This document shows, one piece after another, positions 10,915 through 20,950 of a DNA stretch of 64,000 bases. The DNA lies in the NCBI GenBank assembly GCA_019279435.1, contig JAAALK010000286.1, positions 49,362,289 to 49,426,288 on the forward strand. The letters are read 5' to 3'. The notes under the pieces are model-generated. The model saw nothing but the letters and a program-made list of their open reading frames with translations, made no database searches and had not been told where the DNA came from. The DNA is from Zizania palustris. Its lineage: Eukaryota > Streptophyta > Magnoliopsida > Poales > Poaceae. Position 1 is the first letter of the stretch. Each line of letters starts with the position of its first letter. The position numbers and the translations under genes are program-made.

Positions 10915-12290
10915 ACTGGGATTTTTACCATTTAGATATTTTAAAACTTATTTCACATTTATTTCACAAATACACTCCTACAAAAAAATATTACAACAAT
11001 ATACTTGCAATTCGACGTTATTATCGTTGACACCGAACATTAACATATTGGTGCTAATTACACTGACACCAACGTTGTGTCTGTTGCGTCTTCGTACCAT
11101 ATTGAGCTGCTAATTCTGACGTGGCAAAGCGTCAGCGCCATTATCATTGGTGTCGACCGTCTATTTTATCTTTTCTTTTCTCTCTTCGTCAATTTCTTTC
11201 CCTAATCGACCCAAGAAACTCTCTCACTCTCTCGACCCTTCTAATCCTCTACTAATTTTTAATTTTTTTCGACGTGATTTCTTCTATTAATCTTCATTTT
11301 TTCGGTGTGATTTCTTATGGATTTGGATTCTCAAGGTAATATTATTCATTTATCATACTTTTATTTTGAATTTATTGGTGGATTTGTAAGGAAATTCAAG
11401 AAACGAGTGAACCCTAGACATACAGCACTTTGTTAAAACATTATACTTTTCCATGATGGTAGGTGAATGCAATGCACAAATTTATTTATTTTCGAGTGTT
11501 TGGATACGATGGAACCTAGGTTTTTGAATTGGGTAATAACATAATTTTTAGATTGTAAAGATTTTACATTTAGTTTAATAATAATGAAAGCATTAATTTT
11601 TATTTTCTTATTGTAGATGGTGAAAAAAGACAAATCCAAGTACGGTTACGATGCTCGTTGTTGTCCGCTAGAAGGTGTGGAACCTCCTATGTGTTTTTAT
11701 AGAGATAAATACAAGTTTATGAAAAGCATGGATGACCTCACGTATGAGGTGAGGTATTAGAAGTGTGGGAACTACTCGTTCACTCCTCCAAAGCCAAAGT
11801 CAAGGCCAAAGCGTAAAACATGTTCTAATAAACTGGTATGAACAATTATACTATTTCTTTAGTTATATATTGTTCTCAAATAAATCACTTGTAATAGCTC
11901 TATTAATATTTGTGCATGTAGGTAACTCCTTTATCGTCGTCACCTCCACTCCATGACTTTATCAAATGAATTAACAAGGAGGTGTACCTCGAGGACTGGG
12001 TAGATCTTATGAAACATAAGGAGTTCAACAAGGAGCTTTTTGAGATGCGATACAAGTGAGCCTGTGAGCATGAGAAAGAAGAGAAGATGAGAGAAAACCT
12101 AGAGCGGAAGGCAAAAGAGGAGCATGATGTTGATAGGAAGAGGAAGCATGAGGGGACTCATCGTGCTAAGGAGGTGGTGGAGCGGGTGGCTCAACGCCGA
12201 GAAGGTCGTGCACCCGAGCCCTCTACCTATCCAATGATGTGCTCCCACATATCGCATGGTCGTGAATTGGAAGAGCCAAGATCATTGTGA
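10915..12290 (+). other. Degraded accessory part of a Mutator-like element
   Basis: Plus-strand fragments read GYDARCCPLEGVEPPMCFYR, a stop, then KCGNYSFTPPKPKSRPKRK, followed by a charged coiled-coil-like stretch (RENLERKAKEEHDVDRKRKH). Several stops and shifts break it. Small cysteine-containing frames like this often accompany MULEs in grasses, and it lies next to the MULE transposase remnant on the other strand. Assignment is inference; no terminal repeats were resolved. Confidence 0.35.
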
Positions 12291-13960
12291 CGTCCTATAG
12301 TCATGGTAGTGTAATTGTCATCTATCCACACAGACATATGGAAAGTATGTGTCTCGGGTCGCCACCGGTCGATTAGAGTTGTGAGTGCTGAAGCATTCAA
12401 GGTGGCCAGACCCCTTTGTGCTACTATCGAAAAGCCCAACAACCCAGCACGCTAAAGGTAAGGAGTGTACCAGACATTGAATCTCATCACGGCATGGGTT
12501 CGAATACGGAGTGAGTGGTGCAACCATATATTTGAAACATGCAATTAGTACCGGTTGTAAGATAGAACAAAAGCCCATCGAAATGAGTAAGAACCTAACG
12601 TAACAACACACCTGTTCTAACGTGATTTTCGGTGTTCGATCGTTGCCCTTATACTCGTCCTCGAGAGCTAGCACCTTCGTCATCCTAAAAAATGAATCAA
12701 TCCATTAGTTAGCACCAAAAAGGTTAAAATATCATAGTTTTGTTCACAAGACAACAACAAACCCATTATAATATATTTAATGTTTGTAGTACCGTACCAC
12801 TCCATTGGAGGATCTATTATTTACGGGCGGACACGACCCTTCTTATGGCTCTCTTGGTGAAAAATTGAGCACTGATTCTTAACAGGTGCAACATGCAGGT
12901 TAAGCATGCTTGGGACAAGCCTTCGAGAACCTCTAAATCCCGAATCCATCTCATTTTTGAAATGTTTTGATCTCCTTTTCCCCTACTATTGATAATTAAC
13001 ACCCTATCAGCAACAAACTCTTCACCGTTGTATGGAGGCCTCTATGTTGGATCAAGATAAGTCTCAAATCTAGCAAACCAAGTATCCATAATGGCCTAAA
13101 GTGAGAACTCTAGGGACATATGAACATATGCTTCTAGATCAAGGTTACGGTTACGACATACGGTGATTAATTGTGAGCATGGCATGTGGTAGATCATGGG
13201 GCCTTGACATGTACATTCATTATTAGTAGCAACCACCTTAAATGCTCGTGCTCCATGACGCACACCTCCACTTGTGATGCCACCATGCCATTTCTTATCG
13301 ATTAGAGCTATGCGTAGAAACTCTTTCGTGTGCCCATTGTTAGCTCCTATCTTGTGGAAGTTAGTGTAAAAGTATCGATTGCGCCATCTATGGTAGACAC
13401 GGGTTAGGATGTCAATCTCCATTCATAGTGCATTAAGAATGACAGTGTGCCTATTAGAAACAATACACACTTCTTTGGCTTGCCCAATGACCACGCGTTT
13501 GACAAGCTCTAAAAAACAGCTCCAGTCTCAATTGTTCTCCTTCTCAACCAAAGCAAATGCCAACAGGAAAAGTTGGTCCTCCCCATCTGCTGCAATTACT
13601 GTCATCAATATACCAATATATTTCCTAGTCAAGAAGGTAGCATCAACACGAACAACTGGTTTGTAGTGTTGAAACTCTTCCACATACTAGCCAAAGCACC
13701 AAAACGCACGACAAATTTTTTCTGAACTTCGTCAATAGCATCGTACATGTTTGGAAATGCATTGATCTAATACACCTTGAAGGGTTCGTCACTTTTATGG
13801 CTTGCATTAGTATGGGCAAACGAACATATGCTTCGCCCTACTCTCCATATATTAAATTCATCGCATGTTGCTTTTCTTTCCAAACCTTATCGTACTTCAC
13901 TTGATAACCAAATACCTTAAAGATAAATTCAGCTAACGGAGATGAGGACATGGTAGGTTG
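12227..13960 (-). pseudogene. Mutator-like transposase remnant with a SWIM zinc finger and a plant mobile domain
   Basis: Read on the minus strand from high to low coordinate. At 13960-13860: VFGYQVKYDKVWKEKQHAMN-type sequence. At 13700-13440: a MULE transposase core (RAFWCFG, YKPVVRVDATFLT, VIAADGEDQLFLLAFALVEK) broken by TGA and other stops. At 13096-13422: a SWIM-type zinc finger, CTCQGPMIYHMPCSQLITVC. At 12227-12683: a plant-mobile-domain stretch (LIDRWRPETHTFHMS; PCRDEIQCLVHSLP). The middle of the transposase is largely missing. Several frames and stops show it is dead. The combination of a MURA-like transposase and a mobile domain is known in some MULE lineages. Confidence 0.65.
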
Positions 13961-14039
13961 CCTTTGTACGACATTATACAATCTCCTACAAATAAATTGT
14001 GAATTCAGCTGCTACTAAGTACCACTGTCGTTGTTTATA

Positions 14040-14660
14040 AACAACAATAGACTACGGGGGTACTCATAGTGAGATTTGTTTATGTTTGACAGGGAGCTAT
14101 GATACTGACTCAATAGTTACCTCGAAAGACAAGGTAAAGAAAAGACCTAGGGGTTTTAGACAGGTTCAGGCCTCTCGAAGTATAATAACCCTACTCCTAT
14201 GTGTTTGATGTATGAGGATGGGCTTTGCCTTGACAATATGGCAAAGCTTCTAGAAAACAACTGAAGTCTTCAGAGGAATGGTCCAACCAGAAGACTGGTG
14301 TTCACGTGTTCAAGAAAGAATTTGTCTTTCATAGGCTCTGTTTGATCCCTTTATATGAGAGGGATCAGTAGTTACAAATCAGCAATAAAGGACTCTACTA
14401 ATGACCAAGAATGCGATTAGTTAGTGGGCAATGAATGTAGGAAATGACCACTACATTTGATGGCGGTATTCATGGAGATTGATGACAGCCCGACCTTTAA
14501 AGATGACCGTTAGGATGCCTGTGGTCGGGAGGATGCCTCCCCCGAGTGTGGGACTCGGGAGCTTAGGCCCCCTAGCCACCAGTCTTCTGAAGAAAGTCGG
14601 CTGTTGGCCGATCGACACGAAAAATCCTCTAGAGGGAACCCAATATCATATTCCTTACAA
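14040..14660. mobile_element. Probable LTR-retrotransposon fragment
   Basis: Non-coding sequence with the phrase CAGGTTCAGGCCTCTCGAAG and a nearby AATAACCCTACTCCTATG, of a kind seen in grass Ty3/gypsy LTRs. It is followed by a GGAGGATGCCTCCCCCGAG block. No second LTR, primer site or ORF was found, so it would be a solo or truncated LTR. Recognition is by resemblance only. Confidence 0.35.
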
Positions 14661-14699
14661 CCACAATCTCCTTAATCATATTAGATCTAATTTCTAGAC

Positions 14700-15489
14700 A
14701 TTTATATAGAGTGTTAAAAGAAGTCTATTAAGTTCACACGTAGTATTAAAAAATCAATTCTCTATAAAATAATTTTTGGAATGCTAAGTAAACGGTGAAG
14801 TTATTATTAGAACATCTCCAATAGAGCCCCTAAATATTTACCAAAATTTAAATTTAAGTATTTTAGACAAAAATCATGTTCCAACATTAGCCCTAAACAA
14901 ATTCATTTCTTAAACCATCCCCTAAATCTCCTCTTAGAGCATCTCTGAAAAAGTTGCTACGTGAGTTCCTAAATTTAAAATTTAAGGTTTTGAAGAAAAA
15001 GTAAGCTCCAACAAAACCCCTAAACTAATCCCTTTCCTAAACCATTTTCTAAATACCTTACCATCTATCTCAAAAATAGATTAGCCTTTGGTTTCTTATT
15101 TTCGTTCGTGCCATTCGGTTGGTGGAGCGCGTATGTTTCTTTTTCGCTAGCTTCAGATCTGAGCCTGCCGATGGGGGAGCGCAACAAGCTTGGGTGAGCT
15201 TGCCGTTTCCCGGGAGTAGGAGCACATCGCCGTCGGGGATGGGGGAGCACGAAGAGCTGTCGTTGCCCAGGAGCAAGAGCATGCCGTCGCCGGGGTAGTA
15301 GGAGCGTGCGACCATCAAGGTAGTAGGAGCGTGTGTCGTCGGGAGAGCAGGAGCGCACCACCGTTGGGAGCAGGAGCTTGCCATCGTCGGAGGAGCAGGA
15401 ACGTGCTGTCGTCAGCTCCTAAGCGAGGAGGAGAAGGGTTTTGCATTCAATCCTCAACGAGCTTCATCCGGGCTTTGAGGCTTCGATGG
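14700..15489. other. Intergenic sequence with a degraded MITE
   Basis: At 14811-15060 the text GAACATCTCCAATAGAGCCCC and a second GAGCATCTCTGAAAAAG mark a common grass MITE-like repeat. The part at 15100-15480 is GC-rich with imperfect repeats of GGGAGCAGGAGC / GTAGGAGCG type. No gene recognised. Confidence 0.4.
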
Positions 15490-16503
15490 CTATATATGGA
15501 TGAAGTGGACTGATCCGACAAGGCCATGGGCGGACTTAGCACCACCTAGTTCACGTAAAGACACAAATCTCTTCCAAGCGTCAACCATAATTATGCTTGG
15601 AAATGGTAAGAAAGCGAGTTTTCTGGCAGGACCGGTGGATGGAAGGATCACCCCTATATTTATCGGCACCCAACTTATACAAGATATGTACCAACAAACA
15701 ACTAATAGTTCATCGAGCATTAACCAGTCACTTCTGGTTAACAACTGTTGCAAGAGCATCACTAGTACAACAAGTGCAAGAGATGATACTTCTCTACATA
15801 AACCTGCCGAATATTAATCTTAATGGTGCCCGGGATGATAGCATCATGTGGAGATGGACTAGCAACGGTGACTTCTCTGTTAAATCTGCTTATCAATGCC
15901 AATTCATAGGTTCGACTAAAGCGCTAATCAATGAGCAAATTTGGAGAGGGCTGTCCGAACCCAAGTGCAAATTCTTTACCTAGACTATGATGAAGCAACG
16001 AATTTTGACGATTGATATCATGCTTCACCGCGGATGGCCCTGCTACCCTTTCTGCCACTTGTGCATAGTGGAACCGAAGACGACTCAACACCTTGCCTGA
16101 GGATGCAGCTTCACAACTCAGGTATGGGTGTTGGTCGTGAAGCACTTCCACATCTTGCACCCCCCTCGCTCCCGTCTCAGGAACACCCACAAATGTGGTG
16201 GTACAACGCATGCAAGAGCTCCGCCAGCGCTGATCGACAAAAACTAAATGGCTTGGTCATGTATCTGTGGTGGAATGTTTGGAAGAAGCATAATAGGCAT
16301 ATTTTTACATTGGCTTATGAATCAATTTCTTCGGTCAGTAATTTTGTAATCAATGACTTTACAATGTTATCTAGAGCACTAGAGATTGATCTCTAGTGTT
16401 AGTTGTTCTTGGGTTTTTATGTGTAATTGGCCCTGAACGGCTATCTCTCTATATCTCTTTATAATATTTGTTGGCGAATCTCTTGATAGCATTTCAAAAA
16501 AAA
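15490..16503 (+). mobile_element. 5'-truncated LINE (non-LTR retrotransposon) 3' end
   Basis: Plus-strand frames give the C-terminal part of a LINE reverse-transcriptase protein: GNGKKASF then FWQDRWMEGSPLYL, MWRWTSNGDFSVKSAYQC, IWRGLSEPKCKFFT, then CHLCIVEPKTTQHL with the zinc-binding CxxC...H pattern. Frame changes and stops (for example TAG after CKFFT) show it is inactive. After the last frame there is a 3'UTR and a short A-run at ~16495-16503, the usual LINE tail. Only the last ~1 kb is present, consistent with 5' truncation on insertion. Confidence 0.7.
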
Positions 16504-17205
16504 TCATCAGCGAGCTTCCAAAGCTAGTTCCTAGGCAAGGAGAAGAGTTATGCATTCAATCCTCCGGGAAAATCTCTCCCAAGATCTACAAAAGCATCAA
16601 CCGGTGACGCGAAAGATCAACAACAGCAACACACATGATCAGAATCATCACCAAGTCCTGATCTCATCAGCATATGCGTAACTAGATCTAAAAGTTGTCA
16701 TCAATATTTTGTTGCAAAGTTTGCAAGCTTTAGTCTTGTGAACTTACATAGGAATGGATTTAGGTTGTGGCAAGTTACATGTTTTGTGCTATACATATTT
16801 AAATTCTGTAGCCTTTTGTCCTCCATCTTAATATAGACATTGGCTTTTCCATCCAATTTAGCATCAAAATCTAAACTTTATTGTGGAGCAAAGTTTCTTC
16901 TAAAGCACTTCCTGGTCCTGTGTAAACATTTGAAGTCCTATAGATTCAAACATCCATACTACATTGCCATCAGAGACAAGCACATTTGCATAGTGAACAA
17001 CCATGCGCTTGATCAAAGCCAAAGTATCTTAGGGTCCTTTTGGTTTGACTTTCGAGAGCAGCTTTTGCTTCCTGGAAGCCAAAAGCCAAACTAAAGGGCA
17101 TATTCTAAACCAGTAGCTTTTAGTAAAAGCAGCTTTTGGTACAATGAAAGTGTGAAAGCTCCTCCAGACCCGCTTTCTGCGGCTTTTGGCCTTTGGCTTC
17201 GCAAT
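16504..17205. other. Intergenic sequence, no gene seen
   Basis: No recognisable exon. The stretch 17030-17200 has TTTTGG/AGCAGCTTTT motifs that partly mirror 17580-17700 and probably forms one arm of a MITE-like element around the tandem array. Confidence 0.4.
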
Positions 17206-17560
17206 CATACAAAATTTCATAAATTGACATTTCAAATTTCATACAATCATACAAAATTCTATAAATTGACATTTCAAATTTCATACAACTATACAAAATT
17301 TCATAAATTGACATTTCAAATTTCATACAACCGTACAAAATTTCATAAATTGACATTTCAAATTTCATACAACCATACAAAATTTCATAAATTGACATTT
17401 CAAATTTCATACCATACAAATTTTCATAAATTGAAATTTTAAATTTCATACGACCATATAAAATTTCATAAATTGACATTTCAAACTTCATACAAGCATA
17501 CAAAATTTCATAAATTGACATTTCAAATTTCATACAACCATACAAAATTTCATAAATTGA
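17206..17560. repeat. 42-bp tandem repeat array, about eight copies
   Basis: The unit starts CATACAAAATTTCATAAATT and repeats at 17206, 17248, 17290, 17332, 17374, 17413, 17455, 17497 and 17539 (last partial). Spacing is 42 bases except one 39-base step. Copies differ by a few substitutions. The array creates a periodic open frame on the minus strand (MKFEMSIYEILYG repeated), judged an artefact of a unit divisible by three. Confidence 0.9.
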
Positions 17561-18288
17561 ATTTTTTACACAGCTCACAGCTCAAAGCAGTTTGTTCACA
17601 ACTGTTTCAGCCAAACGACTTTGAGCTTTCTCACAGCTGACTTCCCACAGCAGCTTTTCCACAGCCCACAGCCCACATCATCTTTTTCCCATAGCCACAG
17701 CTTGCTCCTTTTATTGTTATGGGATGAATCAATCAAAGATTCAGAATGGTGCTTCCTTTGTTTTCTTGTCAAAGATGGCTATCCCTCATTTTTCATGTGT
17801 AGAAAGCTGGTACAAGAATGCTGAACAAATGCTTGCCTGTTGTTGCTGCTTCGCATAACGTAGAATGCTTCAAACTAACTACAAGTCGGTGAAGGAAAGA
17901 TTTTTAGAGATGCTCTTAACTCTCTCAAAATAAGATTACTTTTCTCATTCTTCATTTTTGTTGGCGTACGTGTTGTACCCTATTTTGTGCGTCTTCTTTT
18001 CCCTCGTTCCAACACTATTCATTCCAGATCTGAGTGAGCTCGGTTGACTGGCGATGTGTGGGCGGTGGTTCAGCAATGGCCTGGGCGGCTCAACGACAAT
18101 GACACCAATACATTTTGTCTCCTTCATTGCCCTAGAAAACAACATTCAATCTATCCTAGAAAACAATATGATTGAACAAAAATTTTCATGCAAATAGTCA
18201 TATTTTCTCCTTAATACTTATTGTACTCCTATCTTTGACGATAAATTGATAACACTTGCCTCTTATTGATAAAAAAAGAAACCTGTAA
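17561..18288. other. Intergenic sequence, no gene seen
   Basis: Begins with CAGCTCACAGCTCAAAGCAG-type sequence that partly mirrors the region left of the tandem array. No gene or RNA recognised. Confidence 0.4.
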
Positions 18289-18697
18289 GGGCTTCTTTGG
18301 AATGCAGGAATCCAAAAATACAGGAATACGAAAAATATAAAAATAGGATAGGAATGTATATAGAAAATAGAGGAAAAATTAGAGATGTATTGTTTGGAAC
18401 ACATGAATTAACTAATCACAAGATTTTTTCTAAACATTCATATTAAAGCTACTTATATTATCTCATTTGAAGTTTTATGCATTGATTTGCTTTGGACTTA
18501 GCAAATGAAAGGAAAAAAGAGGTTGGAGTGGATGTTTGAATTCATATATTTTTCCTATGAATTCTAAGGAAAAGGAAAATTTCCTTCATTTTTCCTATAC
18601 ACCAATCCTCCATTCTAAAGGAGTGAATAGTATCAATTCGTATAAAAATTTGAATCCTACATTATTTCTCTAAAATTCCTTCAAACCAAAGAAACGC
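18289..18697. mobile_element. Tourist-like MITE (PIF/Harbinger type), 409 bp
   Basis: Ends GGGCTTCTTTGG... and ...CCAAAGAAACGC are near-inverted and flanked by TAA on both sides (18286-18288 and 18698-18700), the 3-bp duplication of PIF/Harbinger elements. A second copy lies inverted at 44747-45114. Internal A/T-rich sequence has no coding capacity. Confidence 0.75.
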
Positions 18698-18700
18698 TAA

Positions 18701-19037
18701 GCTAGAATGATAGAATTTTATTATTGATGCAGCGGCGGCTGCTTGGGACTCGTAGGAATACTTCAATGTGCAGATTCTTATATTTTAATTGAGTCAGTTT
18801 TGTTGTTAATCCGTGTTGTTTGAGCTAAACTTGTTTTCTAGTTTCAATAAAAAAGATAGCACTTGTTAATTCATGATTGGAACTATGATGTGATGTGCCA
18901 TGATCTATTTGAAATGGATGGCCAATTTTGGCTAATTGCTTAAGCTTCATTTGTTGAGCTGAAGAATTTTAGCCATGGGTACTTACTCCTCACCAAACAA
19001 CCATCCAAAATTCTAGCCATGGGTACCTTTTCACACC
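18701..19037. other. Intergenic sequence, no gene seen
   Basis: A/T-rich; a short direct repeat containing ATTTTAGCCATGGGTAC / TTCTAGCCATGGGTACC occurs at about 18968 and 19012. No coding exon. Confidence 0.4.
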
Positions 19038-19695
19038 GAGAAAATTGATCATTTGACACTCAAAAATGTGAGCTTCGATCATTTGCCACCGTAAAATTTG
19101 GCTTCTACTAAATATCGTCCAAAACTTTGCCATCCTCTACTATATGCCATTTCATATTTTTAATTCATTTTATTGCATTTAGCCGATGAAAATGACTACT
19201 TTGCCCTTCACCTTGCCTTGTGTGCTGTTCAAAGCACTGTTCGAACCCCCGACCGAAGCCTCCCTGCTCGCCGCCGCCCGGAGCCACCCCGCCGGTGCTC
19301 GGAGCCGTCCCGCCGCCCACTCGGAGCCCCCCGCCTTCAACCGCTCGGAGTCTCCCACCATCCAAGTCGTCCCGCCCGTCGCCCAGAGCCCCCTACCGCC
19401 TATCGCTCGGAGCCTCCCGCCCGCCGCTCGGCCGTCGCCCGGAGCCACCCCGCCGCTGCTTGGAGCACCCTCCCCCGCGCTCGGAGCCTCCTGCTGCCCG
19501 CCCAAAGCCACCTCAAGTCCGTCTACCTAGCAATCGAAGGGCAAAACAGGTATTTCTGATTTTAAATTTATTAAAAACATGAAAATGACATATAGTAGAT
19601 GATAACAAAGTTTTCGATGACATTTAGTGGAAACTAAACTTTATGATGACAAATGATTGAAGCCCATATTTTTTAGTGACAAACGATGAATTCTC
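19038..19695. mobile_element. Mutator-like non-autonomous element upstream of PIP5K
   Basis: Terminal inverted repeats of roughly 150 bases: left GAGAAAATTGATCATTTG..., right end the reverse complement of GAGAATTCATCGTTTGTCAC. Both contain ATCATTTG(C/T)CA and CTACTATATG(C/T)CATTT. The flanks TTTCACACC and TTTCACCAA are similar but not identical. The interior (19200-19530) is GC-rich with repeated GGAGCC(A/G) units and could be captured gene sequence, but no protein was recognised. Confidence 0.55.
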
Positions 19696-20950
19696 TTTCA
19701 CCAATGTTAGCGGTGCTTTCTATGAGCAAATTGGGTTCTTGCCGGTGTATAGATCAGATTCCCCGTCGCCATCCGCCGCCGGTAAAACCCCCCGGCCCCC
19801 AGCCCCAGCGCGCGCCCCACGCCGTCAAGCAAACGGCGCGACCGCTACCGTGACCGCGACTGCGCGCGCGCCTAGGGTGGGTCCCTCGCCCACGTGCGCC
19901 GCCGCGAGCAGGCGCAGCGCCGGTTGGCCGTTTCGCTACGGATTTTACGGTAGAAAGCCGCGCGGAACGGCCGCCCGCGACGTGAGGGCGCGGGCGCGGG
20001 CGCGGGCGCGGGCCGGCTACCTGCGCGCCTGGCGGCTCCCGTGGCGTCGCTCTCCGCGATCGACGGCGCCGAAAGGAGGTGGACGAGAAAAAAATCTGGA
20101 CGGGGGAAGTGGGAGACGGGAGGGGAGGGGATGGGGGGATTTGGTCGGCGCCAGCAAGGCAGGCAGGCCCGGGCGCCCGGCAACGTGGTGTTGAGGCGAT
20201 TCCCATCTGCTGCCAGGGTCCCGGTCGCCTTCTCGCACTGTCCCCCTCCTCCGCCTCCTTTCCCCTCCTCTATTGCCCCTCTTCTCCCTCCCTCGCTGGA
20301 GCCGTGATCCCGTTTGCGAGCATTAGCTGCTTTAGCTGGGGCGGGAGGCGGATCGGATCGGATGGGCTGCTGCGCGTGCCGGGAGGGCTCCACGTGGTCT
20401 CCTTCCTCGGCGTGTGCTGCCGCTGAGGTGCGTTACGTTCTTCGATCCGATTGAGCGAGCTTGCTTGCTTCCGTCTGCTTTGCTTCTTCGATTTTGCTTT
20501 GGGAGAGATGAGAAGCCGTGGGTGTGAGGGCGCGGAGGATCTCGCATGCGCTGCAACCAAGTGATTTGGACTCCTTCTGGTTAACTTGATCTGTAATGAA
20601 TTCCACGGGAGCGGGAGCTCGAGGATTATGCCCTTCTAGGAGCAGCGTTCTTCCGGCCTGACAGTTGGTACAAGGGAATATTTCATTTTTTTTCTCTGCT
20701 CACTTGAGCAGGGATTTTGTATTTGCAACTCATTTTCGTATCTGGAAATGGAAAGTTGTTTTTGCTGAAGGCATCAGAGTTCTTGTCTGTGATATTATGC
20801 GGCTATTACAATGATGAACTCTATCTGGAATAACACTGTCTTCCGTTGGTGTTCATTACACTTCAATACTGTTCATAGTTTTTGCTGTCTTTGTTTCAGA
20901 TCTTCTGGTGTGCATCTTGTGCCTTCTGAGCTATTCTGGTAAAAGTTGCA
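19696..20950 (+). promoter_or_regulatory. PIP5K promoter and 5'UTR with leader intron
   Basis: GC-rich DNA from 19740 leads to a probable leader exon ending CGCTGAG|GTGCG (donor at 20428). The leader intron 20428-20899 ends TTTGTTTCAG, and the second leader exon begins at 20900, 51 bases before the ATG at 20951. CT-rich tracts at 20240-20300 are typical of plant leaders. The exact transcription start is not visible. Confidence 0.55.

Noticed and set aside
17206..17560. CRISPR-like array
   Set aside because: The units are contiguous tandem repeats without unique spacers, in a plant nuclear context.
17120..17578. 152-codon repetitive protein (MKFEMSIYEILYG repeats)
   Set aside because: Artefact of the 42-bp tandem array; the unit length is a multiple of three and no start context or homology exists.
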